NCBI GenBank assembly: GCA_963931865.1
Contig: OZ007512.1
Span: forward strand, 7,248,208 to 7,312,207
Direction of reading: 5' to 3'
Source of the DNA: Axinella damicornis
Taxonomy: Eukaryota > Porifera > Demospongiae > Axinellida > Axinellidae
DNA: 64,000 bases
Positions 44,787-55,210 of this stretch are shown one piece after another. The translations under genes were made by a program, and so were the position numbers. The stretch's first letter is position 1. Every line of letters starts with the position of its first letter. Below the pieces are notes generated by a model. That model ran no database searches. It saw only the letters and a program-made list of their open reading frames with translations, and was not told the DNA's origin.

Positions 44787-45110
44787 CACAGGAAAAACTA
44801 CCTGTGAATACGGGACCGGACGGGCATTTTCATCGTCAAAGGCGTTCCGTGATCGCACTGTATGCCTACCGTTTGAGTCCGTTCGACTCCGTGGTGGGAA
44901 CCATCTAGTTTTGAATATTACGTTATTTCCAGCGTAGACAACACCTACGGGCACTCCTCTAAGCAACAATGGCGAAAAAGCTGTGCATGAGTCCGTCTTC
45001 AAGTGTTCCCACCACGGACTCAAAATGGCAAGCATACGGTGCGATCACGGAGTAATTTTGACAATGACAGTGCCCGTCCAGTCCCGTATTACCAGGTAGT
45101 TTTCCCTGTG
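44787..45110. mobile_element. Foldback MITE, CACTA-like (3-bp TSD TAG)
   Basis: 324 bp. The left arm CACAGGAAAAACTACCTG... and right arm ...CAGGTAGTTTTCCCTGTG are complementary for about 100 bases (including GACGGGCA, TCRTCAAA/TTTGACAATGA and CCGTGATCGCAC). It is flanked by TAG on both sides (44784-44786 and 45111-45113). Best-preserved copy of the family seen at 6173-6483 and 30975-31135. Confidence 0.8.
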
Positions 45111-45179
45111 TAGCCCAAGATACCTAGCATATTAGTCTGCTACAACTGCACACATACATCATAGCCTCGTTCCCAGCCT

Positions 45180-45375
45180 TCTACACCCACTACTGCTTCC
45201 CCTCTCCCTCCCTCTTCCACCCCTTCGATTCTCCTCCTCCTCCCTCCCCTCCTCTCCCCCTCCCCTCCACCTCCCTCCCCTCCCTCCCCTCCCCCCTCCT
45301 TCCCCTCCCCCCTCCTTCCCCTCCCTCCCTTCCCCTCCCTCCCCTCCCCCTCCCTCCCCTCCTTCCCTTACTTTC
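45180..45375. repeat. C/T-rich low-complexity tract
   Basis: Repeated CCCCTCC and CTCCCTCCC. Minus-strand Gly/Glu/Arg frames are artefacts. Confidence 0.9.
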
Positions 45376-45556
45376 CACCGGCTATACAGCTCGGTTGTCA
45401 GTAGCTCAGTGAGAGCTACCACAAACTAGGTGATGCCGAACCTCTAGGTCAAATCCTCTGCCAGAACAGCCAAAAATGATCTGTCTGCATGATAATGGCA
45501 ACTATGGCTTGTTTTTACCATCATATTATATAATTTGTCAAATTCTGGCATTCCCT

Positions 45557-45602
45557 CCCCCCCCCCCCCCCCCCCCCCCCCCCACCACCACCACCACCAC
45601 CA
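45557..45602. repeat. Poly-C followed by (CCA)n
   Basis: C run at 45557-45583, then CCA triplets to about 45602. Confidence 0.9.
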
Positions 45603-45946
45603 CAACCATATGAAACCTTGTGCATCAATCTTTAGAAATGTTGGTGACCATGACAGAAAAAATGATGGAAACCATCGATCATGCTTTGGGACACAAAGAT
45701 AGCACGAATTGTGAATCATTGGCCAGTACATAGTGGCCAGTACATTTGTTACTAAGCAACGGTTAGGATATAGATCACATGCGGACATTCTCTTATAGTG
45801 TGACACAGGTCAAACACCATACCCCAGAGGGAAGAAGGGGGGAGGGGGCGGGGGAGGGAGGAGACCAAGGGGCTTAATTAGCTCACCCTTGCAGACTTTG
45901 AGCAATACTTTCTTTGGCTTTCTCTCAGTATCATCTTCTGGTTTGC

Positions 45947-45951
<5 letters not shown>

Positions 45952-45986
<35 letters not shown>

Positions 45987-45991
45987 CACAC

Positions 45992-46079
<88 letters not shown>

Positions 46080-46110
46080 CACACAACACACACACACACA
46101 CACACATATA
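45952..46110. repeat. (CA)n microsatellite
   Basis: Nearly pure CA repeat with two GGCACACAACA interruptions (about 45983 and 46078). Confidence 0.95.
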
Positions 46111-47527
46111 TTGTATGCATGTATAACATACACACAGGTCATGGCAATGATGTCATCATGGACAACAATGAGGCTTGCACTTTTTACCTTCCATAGCTAG
46201 TCCATGGTGTGACCAGGCACGTGATTGGAACGGACCAGTAGCTCTCTGCAGGGGAAGGAACACAGCCAACAAAAAGGTTGTATGCATGGCAAAACTAAGT
46301 GAATCTGTTGATGTGCAGGCCCAATTGTAGTTTGGTTGGTATAGTTACACCACTGGTATGACATCATGTAGGAAGGAAGGGAGAGGGAAGGTTCTGCAGC
46401 TGGCGTGGGTCCACTCCATTTCAATCATGCAAACTTTGTTTTAGCCCCCTTTCCGACAATTCTTAACAATTCTTTAGGTACTGCTGACAGATCGAGCAAT
46501 CCCAGGTGTAAACATTGTGCAACTAATGCTGCTGCACAAGTTCACAAATCTCCAGAGGTATCCATTCTTAGTCATCTCTAGGAAGCAACAGGCCCACAAG
46601 CAAAGCCGCTTGTCATTGATCCACTTTTTAGTGTATCAATACCCATTAGGTAACAATTCTTTAGGTACTGCTGACTAGATTAGGTCCCAGGCCACCAACA
46701 GTGACCAGCTTTTGACACTTGTGAGAGAGGCTATAGTATAGTAGTGCGGTAGCTTAGTATCAGTCTTGGCTAACAATTATCGTATTACATGATGATATGT
46801 GGAGTTAGTTGAAGGGTGAAAGTTTATCCATGCCATAAGGGAAGGGCTACTACAGATTGTTCAGCAAACCTCATGGCACAGGACCAGTGTAGTCTCGTCT
46901 CGCATGTCTTGAATCCACGTACTGCAGACCCTTCGACCAACTGGGCCAGACTTGACATATTCACCTTCAGGATGAGTTCAGTGACGCTTGAGGCATGTGC
47001 ACGTGCACCATTTAAAGGGGTGGGGCTGGACCGGAAATCAAATGTAATTAGCTACATGTACACGCCGTGCCAGACGAAATTACCTACATGTAGTCGGGCC
47101 ATGCAGCTTCTCGCCGCTCCCACTACTAACCCCCCGTCGCGGTGGTGACTACGATTTACCTCCCGCATCAAACACTTCACTAGCAACTGAATGACTCTGA
47201 AGCTTCTTCGCCAAAACTGTAAGTTCATGCATGAAGAATCAAACAAACCACAAATATTGAGCACTTCGAAAGGAACCTGTCACTCTACTATAGTTATGTG
47301 CAGTATAATTTATTGTCGATAGTATCAGTACAAGAATTTTTGAGGGAAGAGAGAAGCCAATACAGAGCAGTTGCAGTCCAGTAATATATGGGGTCATCAC
47401 CAATTCTGACCGCATCAATTGGCTAGAGGGTCCTGGGAGATCTGTAGCGGCCTAGTTCGCTTAAAGTGGGAGACAGCTAGTTCTTACATAATCATAGTTG
47501 AGGAATTATTATTCTTTTTCTCTCCAG
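46111..47527. other. Intergenic, weak repeat signals
   Basis: AACAATTCTTTAGGTACTGC occurs twice (about 46465 and 46650). A minus-strand tRNA-like remnant (TGGCCCAGTTGGTCGAAGG) lies at about 46935-46953. No gene. Confidence 0.4.
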
Positions 47528-47677
47528 CCTCAACATGCAAGACAGAACCCCTCCACGTATGAGCTCTCCTTCACCCCCACCACCAATTGAAGGGCCACCA
47601 CAAGTTGACAGTCCGAGCCAGAGATTGCAACATTCCATGTGTTTGTTCACCACCCTCCCACTCACCTGGGCACTGCA
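47528..47677 (+). CDS. Candidate proline-rich exon, unknown gene
   Basis: After a very strong acceptor (ATTCTTTTTCTCTCCAG), 150 bases are open in one frame (MQDRTPPRMSSPSPPPP, GPPQVDSPSQRLQHSM) up to a consensus donor CTGCA|gtgagg (phase 2 to 2). Composition looks like a disordered linker. No family recognised. The phase does not match the next candidate at 47748, so the joining is unknown. Confidence 0.35.
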
Positions 47678-47747
47678 GTGAGGGTCACTGATGGAACAAA
47701 ATTCCCGTTGTTGTACATTGCAGTCAGTGACACAAAAAACTGAACAG

Positions 47748-47919
47748 AGCGCTTCTCAATGCACAGTATACTCAACATTCAGGGACAGAATGTTCTGACC
47801 ATTGGGTTTAAGGGGACACCGCCATTTGGGGATGGAAATCCCACTGGCATTGCCACAGATATGGTGATGGTAGTGTATACAGTACTATATAGTGATGACA
47901 AACTGCACATAATGTCAAG
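47748..47919 (+). CDS. Candidate exon, unknown gene
   Basis: 172 bases open between AACAG and TCAAG|gtatgc, reading QNVLTIGFKGTPPFGDGNP and TDMVMVVYTVLYSDDKLH. It looks protein-like but matches nothing I know. It starts in phase 1 and ends in phase 2. Low confidence without transcripts. Confidence 0.3.
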
Positions 47920-48594
47920 GTATGCATATGCACATTTTTGAGGTTACGAATTACATAATCGTCTTGTAACTTGCACAGTTATAAACAATATTTTGAAGAC
48001 ATTATGATGAGTGATCAACCTTTCACTTGCAAAGACTGATTTCCGTTCTGGATGTACGGCGGGGTTCCAAACCCCAAGACCAAACTCTCGCATCAGAATC
48101 ACAGTCAAAGCAGACTAGCTATATGGAAACTTCAAGTAGTGAATCGTTCATCCTTGGTCATGGGAATGATGGGAAGGATGTCATAGGCTGATCCAGCCAT
48201 GAAGGGAAACTCGAGAAGATTTACTAAATCTGCCAACATCAAAACTTTCACCTCATTAATTAAGCATGTAACTTACAGTGTAAACTGTCTGGACTCATAC
48301 TACTGACCTTGTTGGAGATGGAAATAGGGATAGCAGAACAGTAAAACATTGGGAAGTAGGGTAGCTATACGGATGATAGCAGTTCAGCATACAATCCCAT
48401 CTCTCCACATAGTACATAGCTACATAATTATATAATATGTATGGCAAAAGGTATCAATAAGTGTCATGCGATTTTTAAATCAGCCCGTATGAAGAGAGAA
48501 TGTAAACAATTGAGCCCTGAGACATAAGGGTGATACCTCTCATGCCAAATCGATTCAAGACAGTTGCTTTAATTTCATCCAACATTTACTACGA
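47920..48594. other. Intergenic, nothing recognised
   Basis: No gene or repeat identified. Confidence 0.4.
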
Positions 48595-48900
48595 TGAGAA
48601 AAAGTGAATGAACATTGGCTTGTGGTGAAGTTCATTTCTTTACTGCTTGAGCCTCAAGACATAGTAACAATCTTGTGCTATTTCACCAAGTTGATTCATT
48701 GATCAGGATGTATGCTACGTTTAAGTGAACTAATGTGTCAACAAAGGGACTGCTTAGTTGGTACCTAGCGAAAGTTCCTAATCACATTTAGCAGCTTGGC
48801 AATGAACTGTATTCATGTCCACTCACACTTGCAACACAAGTAACAAACCTACAGCCAAAACAGCAGCTTTTAAAGACTTTGTACCATTACTGTAATTGTG
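48595..48900. repeat. Local repeat R, left copy beside LINE
   Basis: AAAAAGTGAATGAA, TCAAGACAT, TATTTCAC, GTTCCTAATCACATTTAGCAGCTTGG and ACTTTGTACCATTACTG occur in the same order, more spread out, at 51806-52520 on the other side of the LINE. The LINE therefore lies between two diverged copies of the same repeat. Confidence 0.6.
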
Positions 48901-48923
48901 TCATTGAGAACTGCACATCTACG

Positions 48924-51731
48924 ATGGAGGGTGAAAACTCTCAACAGACTAATTCACAGTTAGACTCTGTAACAATCCTATATTATAATGCTAGGAGTTT
49001 AATCCCAAAGATTGATGAGCTAAGTGTTTTATGTGCATCACAAAATCCGGGTATTGTCTGTGTTGTGGAGACCTGGCTTGGTCCAAATGTGGCAGACTCG
49101 GAACTCTCTATACAAAACTATCAAGTCATTCGTCTTGATCGTAATCGTCATGGTGGTGGTGTGTTGATATATGTGCATAACTGTCTGTCATACAAAGTAG
49201 TTTTAAAAGGTCCTGACATGCTGGAGTTTTTGGTCTTAACTGTTTCAAATTATTTTTGTAAATTATGTGTTGGTCTTTTCTATCGTCCACCCAGTTCCCC
49301 TGTCAGTGTCCTTGAAAATTTTTGTACAGTCTTAGAAAGATTAGATCCATCCTATTTTTCTAATTTTGTACTACTAGGAGATTTTAACATTGATTTTTAT
49401 AATCCCAATAACCCCCAGCATCGTAAACTAACAGAAATTATGCACACCTTCTCCCTTATGCAGGCTGTTGGAGAGGCAACCCACACCACACCCACTGGTA
49501 AAGAGACTCTGATTGATTGGGCACTGGTATCTCAGGTGACACAACTGAAGCAGTGCTCGATCGTCCCACCTTTGGCAAACTCCGACCACTCTGGTCTGTT
49601 TGTGAGCTTAAAATGGAGATCTGTCAAAAGGCCTGCAACTAATAACAAAAGAGCTATATGGAAATACGCACAAGCTGATTTTACCAAGGCTTGTAGGTTA
49701 ATTGACGATACAAACTGGGATGCCCTGCTTGGTGATGACATCAATGATTCTCTGCACAACTGGCAAACAAAATTCATGGAGATAATCGAGGAATGCATTC
49801 CAAAGAAGGTCCTACCCAAGAGAAGAAACCTGCCGTGGATGACAACTAAACTGACCAGAGGTATGAGGAAAAGGAATAGTCTCTACAAGCGTGCCAGGAA
49901 AAGTGGTAATCCCGTCATTTACCAAAAATACAAGCAAGTCAGGAACAACGTTGTACAGGAACTACGAAGAGCCAAAAAACACTACTTCAGGAAACTCGAC
50001 CCATCCAACCCTAAGCAGTTCTGGAAAACAGTGAAGTTGATGACAAAGTCCACAAGCTCCATTCCAGCACTGGAAAGAAACAATGTTACTGCGATCAAGA
50101 ACTCTGACAAGGCTACAATGCTTAATCAGTACTTTTCTGAGTGTTTTAACAAGGCCCAACCACCCTTGTCGAGTGGTGACAGCATCAACAATGAAGGAAT
50201 GAACGAGTGCCCTGAGGACTTCTTGTGCACAGAAGGGGAAGTGTTTGACATGTTAGCTTCCCTGGATGTTAGCAAGGCTAATGGTCCAGATGGCATCTCT
50301 GCCAAGATGTTAAAGGGAACGGCCCATAGTATCACCCCATCACTGACGAAGTTGTTTAATATTTCCATATCAACTGGATTATTCCCAGAGGCGTGGAAGG
50401 TCTCCTCAGTTGTTCCCATCCCGAAAGCCAATGATCGTGCAAGCCCTACAAACTACAGACCAATCTCACTGTTATCTGTCATCAGCAAAATGCTTGAACG
50501 ACATTTTCACCATCTGATCTCCAGCTATCTCTCCGAAAACCACCCCCTTGCAAACATACAGTGGGGATTCCAGTCGGGAAAAAGTACCATCACTGCGCTG
50601 ATAGCAACTACTTACAATTGGTTCACACAGCTGGAAGCAGGCAGGGACATTGGTTTAGTTTTCTTTGACCTGAGGAAAGCTTTTGATTCCGTTCCGCACA
50701 GACAACTGATTGACAAGCTCCAACAGCTTAATGTAAGCCCACTCATTCTGAGATGGGTATGTAGCTACCTAACAGCCAGGTGCCAGAAGGTAGTGATTGG
50801 TGGTGAAGACTCAGAAACAATTCCAGTGATTTCAGGTGTACCCCAGGGTTCAGTCCTGGGACCACTTCTCTTCCTAATCTACATCGATGATGTTGCAAGA
50901 GTCCCCCTCTCTGAAGGAACTAGCTTAGTTCTATACGCTGATGACATGCTACTTTACAGAGCTATTGACGGACCTGAAGACTTCGCAACACTACAACGAG
51001 ACATTAATGCAGTCAACAACTGGGTTTCAAATAACTATTTACAGTTTAATGTTTCCAAATGCAAGTTCATGCATATTTCCCGCAAAAGACAGTTTCACCA
51101 TCCGATACCAGATCTCCTCCTCGATGGTCAGAGTCTTGAAAGAGTCACCTCCTTCAAATACCTCGGAATTCTCCTTACTTCTGATCTGAAATGGTCATGC
51201 CATATAGAATCCATCTGCAGCAAAGCACGAAAAATATTAGGACTTATCTACCGCAGATTTTGTGAACATGCAGAACCATCAGCTCTCCTTCAACTCTATA
51301 TGTCATTGGTGAGACCTCACCTGGAGTATGGCTGTCATATCTGGGACCAACACCTACAGAAAGATAAAGTGATGCTTGAAAATGTGCAGAAGTTTGGACT
51401 CAGAATATGTACCAGACAGTGGGACTTGGGCTATAACGAGCTATTGTCCAACTTTCATGCCCCCACTTTACAAGACCGTAGGCTTTACCATAAGTTATGT
51501 AACATGTATAAAATTGTAAATAATCTTATTTCCTTTCCCCCTTCCATTTTTGTACCCCGCCATAGTAGTCACCATGCCAACACCTATGTTCAGCCATTTG
51601 CCCACTCAAATGCATTTCTTCACTCTTATGTTCCAAGTACTGTATCTTCATGGAATTCACTGTCAAGTAATATCACAAACCAGCCCACACTCTCCACATT
51701 TAAATCACACTTAAGTACTTATTTATTGTAA
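48924..51731 (+). CDS. Non-LTR retrotransposon EN+RT protein (CR1/L2/Rex-like LINE)
   Basis: An intact 935-codon frame. I place the start at ATG 48924 (ACGATGG context); the frame is open for at least 15 codons upstream without another ATG. It has an APE-type endonuclease in the first ~240 residues (YYNARS at 20, ETWL at 49, GGGVLIYV at 78, GDFNID at 152, DWALVS at 198, SDHSGL at 220). The reverse transcriptase shows ANGPDGIS, NYRPISLLS near 510, FFDLRKAFD near 580, GVPQGSVLGPLLF near 638 and LYADDMLLY near 670, followed by a thumb and YMSLVRPHLEYGCHIWD. All catalytic motifs look present. The element is transcribed and reinserted by target-primed reverse transcription. No ORF1 or gag-like frame is visible upstream. 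The 3' end has a short A-rich tail (51802-51810). Clade placement is by motif style only. Confidence 0.95.
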   Translation: MEGENSQQTNSQLDSVTILYYNARSLIPKIDELSVLCASQNPGIVCVVETWLGPNVADSELSIQNYQVIRLDRNRHGGGVLIYVHNCLSYKVVLKGPDMLEFLVLTVSNYFCKLCVGLFYRPPSSPVSVLENFCTVLERLDPSYFSNFVLLGDFNIDFYNPNNPQHRKLTEIMHTFSLMQAVGEATHTTPTGKETLIDWALVSQVTQLKQCSIVPPLANSDHSGLFVSLKWRSVKRPATNNKRAIWKYAQADFTKACRLIDDTNWDALLGDDINDSLHNWQTKFMEIIEECIPKKVLPKRRNLPWMTTKLTRGMRKRNSLYKRARKSGNPVIYQKYKQVRNNVVQELRRAKKHYFRKLDPSNPKQFWKTVKLMTKSTSSIPALERNNVTAIKNSDKATMLNQYFSECFNKAQPPLSSGDSINNEGMNECPEDFLCTEGEVFDMLASLDVSKANGPDGISAKMLKGTAHSITPSLTKLFNISISTGLFPEAWKVSSVVPIPKANDRASPTNYRPISLLSVISKMLERHFHHLISSYLSENHPLANIQWGFQSGKSTITALIATTYNWFTQLEAGRDIGLVFFDLRKAFDSVPHRQLIDKLQQLNVSPLILRWVCSYLTARCQKVVIGGEDSETIPVISGVPQGSVLGPLLFLIYIDDVARVPLSEGTSLVLYADDMLLYRAIDGPEDFATLQRDINAVNNWVSNNYLQFNVSKCKFMHISRKRQFHHPIPDLLLDGQSLERVTSFKYLGILLTSDLKWSCHIESICSKARKILGLIYRRFCEHAEPSALLQLYMSLVRPHLEYGCHIWDQHLQKDKVMLENVQKFGLRICTRQWDLGYNELLSNFHAPTLQDRRLYHKLCNMYKIVNNLISFPPSIFVPRHSSHHANTYVQPFAHSNAFLHSYVPSTVSSWNSLSSNITNQPTLSTFKSHLSTYLL

Positions 51732-51810
51732 TCAGGGTGCATTCACTATTAGCCTGTGCTACTGTTGTACCCTTTGCACTTGTCGGCATAAACTTTTATA
51801 TAAAAAAAAA
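51732..51810 (+). other. LINE 3' UTR and A-rich tail
   Basis: TAGCCTGTGCTACTG, CCTTTGCACTTGTCGGCATAAA and a nine-A run. The middle part is shared with the truncated copy at 38740-39640, which defines the family 3' end. Confidence 0.75.
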
Positions 51811-52520
51811 GTGAATGAATTCACACTTGCAGTGAACTTCCCTTGTTAGCACATGATTTTTCCTGTCCAGTTTGCCTTCCTGTATGCATGACCTTCAAGA
51901 CATCACATCTTGAATTCTTGTCCCTCAGTATCATTGTCAGGAAATGGTTGTTTTGACAGTATTTCACTAGGCAGTAATGTTCATTACCAATTAAGCTGCT
52001 GAATGTGATTAGGAACTTTAACTCACTAGGCAATTATATCACATTTAGCAGCTTGGTAATGAACGTTACTACTACCTAGTGAACTAAAATTCCTAATCAC
52101 ATTCAGCAGCTTGGTAATGAACATTGCTGCCTAGTGAATTAAAGTTCCTAATCACATTCAGCAGCTTGGTAATGAGCATTACTGCCTACTGAATTAGCAT
52201 TCCTAATCTCATATTCAGCAGCTTGGTAATGAGCATTACTGCCTACTGAATTAGCATTCCTAATCTCATATTCAGCAGCTTGGTAATGAGCATTACTGCC
52301 TACTGAATTAGCATTCCTAATCTCACATTCAGCAGCTTGGTAATAAATAGTATGTTTGCCCAGTGAACTAAAGTTCCTAATCCTAACCACATTATAGCAG
52401 CTTGGTAATCAACTGAATCCATGTTCACTGACACATGCAATGCAATGAATAGCTGAAACTCTCTGTCAAAGAGCAACTTGTACTATAAAGCACTTTTGTA
52501 CACACCATTACTGCAAACAC
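51806..52520. repeat. Local repeat R, right copy
   Basis: Larger relative of 48595-48900, containing the 57-bp minisatellite expansion. TTCACACTTGCAGTGAACTTCC (in part) recurs near 52680, so the unit is itself repeated downstream. Confidence 0.55.
51957..52410. repeat. 57-bp minisatellite (7 direct copies, one inverted)
   Basis: GCAGCTTGGTAATGA recurs at 52048, 52106, 52161, 52218, 52275, 52332 and 52397. The three central intervals are exactly 57. The first copy (about 51975-52022, AAGCTGCTGAATGTGATTAG) is in opposite orientation. Confidence 0.9.
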
Positions 52521-53302
52521 AGCACCTCCTGGGATGATAGGAAAGTGCCAATCATAATTTCCATGTGAAGTGTCACGTTCTTAGTTGCACTCCTCATAGC
52601 CAGGAAAATAATTCTTTCATTATAGCTGCTGTACTGCTTGAAACTTAATTAGCTACTCCCAGGAGTAATGATTTCAATGCACACTTGCGTTTAACTTCCT
52701 TGCTTCCTTGCTAGCATAATAGTAGCTATGTGTTCGGCTGTCAAGTTTGCTTTCTGCATGAATTTTGTGGTACCTTATCAAGTAAGTACTTCCTGTTCTA
52801 CTCAGAATCGGATTGCTGTCTTCATCAAGGAGGAAAGTCCTGGTCATCAGTGTCCTTTGTCACGCCATGCAAACCATGGTATGTCACTTCATGTTTATGT
52901 ATAGTAAGGCCATACAGGCAGACTGGAATCACAGGTATTCCACCCCCACTATCTGTGGGAATTCCTAATAAACAGCCCTAGCAAGACCCTTGCTCAGCTT
53001 GGCACATTGACCGGTGTCACAGGAATTTGATCCAGGCATATACCGCATTATAGTGTAATTAATCGGTCAGATAGAATCTACCAGTTTACCAGTGGATTCG
53101 AAGTAAAATTGGGAGATGCAAACCACAGCTTCTAGCCTGCAGTTAAGATAGGCTTGGAGTCGCTGGCAGATCGGATCCGCTCTGGAATGGATTTTCGGGA
53201 GATCAGATCCTCTGTGATACTGGCTTTGGTGTGAGTTTACGGTTACTAATAAAGTGTGGATCAAATTCATGTAATGTAATCACCAAGCAACGAGTATCAG
53301 AG
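52521..53302. other. Intergenic, nothing recognised
   Basis: Part near 52680-52760 is another diverged piece of repeat R. No gene. Confidence 0.4.
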
Positions 53303-53685
53303 GAAGAAGTGAGCAGCAGTACACTGTATCACATGACGATGCAGTGTGCTACAGTGTACTGCAGAAGTGAGCAGTAGTACACTGTATCACATGACGATGC
53401 AGTGTGCTACAGTGTACTGCAGAAGTGAGCAGTAGTACACTGTATCACATGACGATGCAGTGTGCTACAGTGTACTGCAGAAGTGAGCAGTAGTACACTG
53501 TATCACATGACGATGCAGTGTGCTACAGTGTACTGCAGAAGTGAGTGGTAGTACACTGTATCACATGACGATGCAGTGTGCTACAGTGTACTGCAGAAGT
53601 GAGTGGTAGTACACTGTATCACATGACGATGCAGTGTGCTACAGTGTACTGCAGAAGTGAGCAGTAGTACACTGTATCACATGAT
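53303..53685. repeat. 58-bp minisatellite (~6.5 copies)
   Basis: GTGAGCAGTAGTACACTG restarts at 53309, 53367, 53425, 53483, 53541, 53599 and 53657, exactly 58 apart. Each unit has AGTACACTGTA and TACAGTGTACT as inverted arms, so each can form a stem. Confidence 0.95.
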
Positions 53686-55099
53686 GATTGTTAGTTATAT
53701 GAGCATGACTCACTCTCAAGGACATGTGCTCATATTTATAGAGCCAGCGACTGTTTGAACCCAGCCATGGCATATTGTATGTATACTAGTCAATAGTATA
53801 CACAGGCTGGTGAGTGCTTCATTCTGCAGCTGCTATATAGAATTCAGTTTGGTGATGTTTGTGTAGCTACAATCACTCCAAAGTTTACATGGTCCTGTGT
53901 TGTTTAGGCCACTTCGTGCTACTGGTTTCTGCAAATGTGAAAATCCCCCAAAACAGAAAAGAAACACAAGCATTTCTCACTCAAGCAAAAACACTACTCT
54001 AATCTAACCATATTTTTCTCTCCTCCCACCTTACACTTTCTTTATACAGCTGACCAAGGCAATCATGAAACCTTCATTGGACTGTGAATTGCAATGACTC
54101 TATAATGACTCTACAATAATTGGCTGTGATAGCAAGCAGTGACAATGATTAGGCCGACATGCAATATTAATGTTTTACAAATAATTATTAATGTATGCTG
54201 TATATGACAGTACAGAGTAACAGTATCCTCACCAAGGCAATCATGAAAACTTAATCTTCATTGGACTGCGAACTAATCAATGAATGACTCTACAATAATT
54301 AGCTGAGATAGCCATGCAGCAGGTTAGATTAGGCTGACAATGTTTCAATTGCATTTCTGTGTATACGACAGGGATAGAGCAACAGTTTCAAGCATCCTCG
54401 TGTAGCACAAGTATCTTGCACATGTATATACCTATCACCAGATGAACAGACCTCAATTGTTTGCTCAGCTACTGTGGAGTGTCTGGTATACCTTCTTGCG
54501 ATGCGGACCTAGCAGCGTTCCAACTTCCAACCACGCCTGCATGCAACAAAGGCTGCACTCAATTTCAAGTATACTCAGACCTCATGCTTAAGTTAATGTC
54601 ATATTGTGTAGTACAATGTCATGAAGGAATGGCACACTGACTCCAAAAAAATTACATTTTGGAGAGTATAGGATTATAGCAAGTGATATCTTAAACTATT
54701 ATTTTCTCTTGTGTATTTCTCACCTTACCAGCAAATAAGCCACAGTAAGTCTTTCTCTACACAGTGCCCACCATTAATGCATTCCTGAGAAAATTAGTAT
54801 TCCATTCCAGTAAGCTGGAATATACCATTCCTGGGAAATATGATGCACATTCAACAGATTGAATCTGTCATTATATATTAGCTAGCCCTGATTGTCCTTT
54901 GTCATTTTGCTGTGGAGACCCTGGAAACCAAAATTTGATTATAATTATGCAGGAAGGTTGTAGATTATAAGCCCTTACTAGCTTTGCTCTCTAACCCCAA
55001 AAATCCTGTTCGATTGGAAAAAAGGAGATTCCTGGCCTTGGGAGCCAAGTACTAATCCTTGACGACAAGGATCTTCCCTCAGTACTCACCCACTGTATT
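53686..55099. other. Intergenic, nothing recognised
   Basis: CACCAAGGCAATCATGAAA-type sequence followed by TTCATTGGACTG occurs twice (about 54052 and 54230), an old ~180-bp duplication. No gene. Confidence 0.4.
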
Positions 55100-55210
55100 C
55101 TCTGCTTATGCCAATGTTACTAGATGCTGCTAATGCTAATGCAGTCAACCTCATACTGAATTCACTGCTCATGGCAATGTTACTAGATGCTGCTAATGCT
55201 AATGTGGTCA
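55100..55210. repeat. Two-copy 63-bp tandem duplication at satellite edge
   Basis: CAATGTTACTAGATGCTGCT followed by AATGCTAATG occurs at about 55112 and 55175. The second copy runs directly into the satellite. Confidence 0.85.

Noticed and set aside
53303..53685. CRISPR-like array
   Set aside because: Tandem units without unique spacers in a eukaryotic genome; it is a minisatellite.
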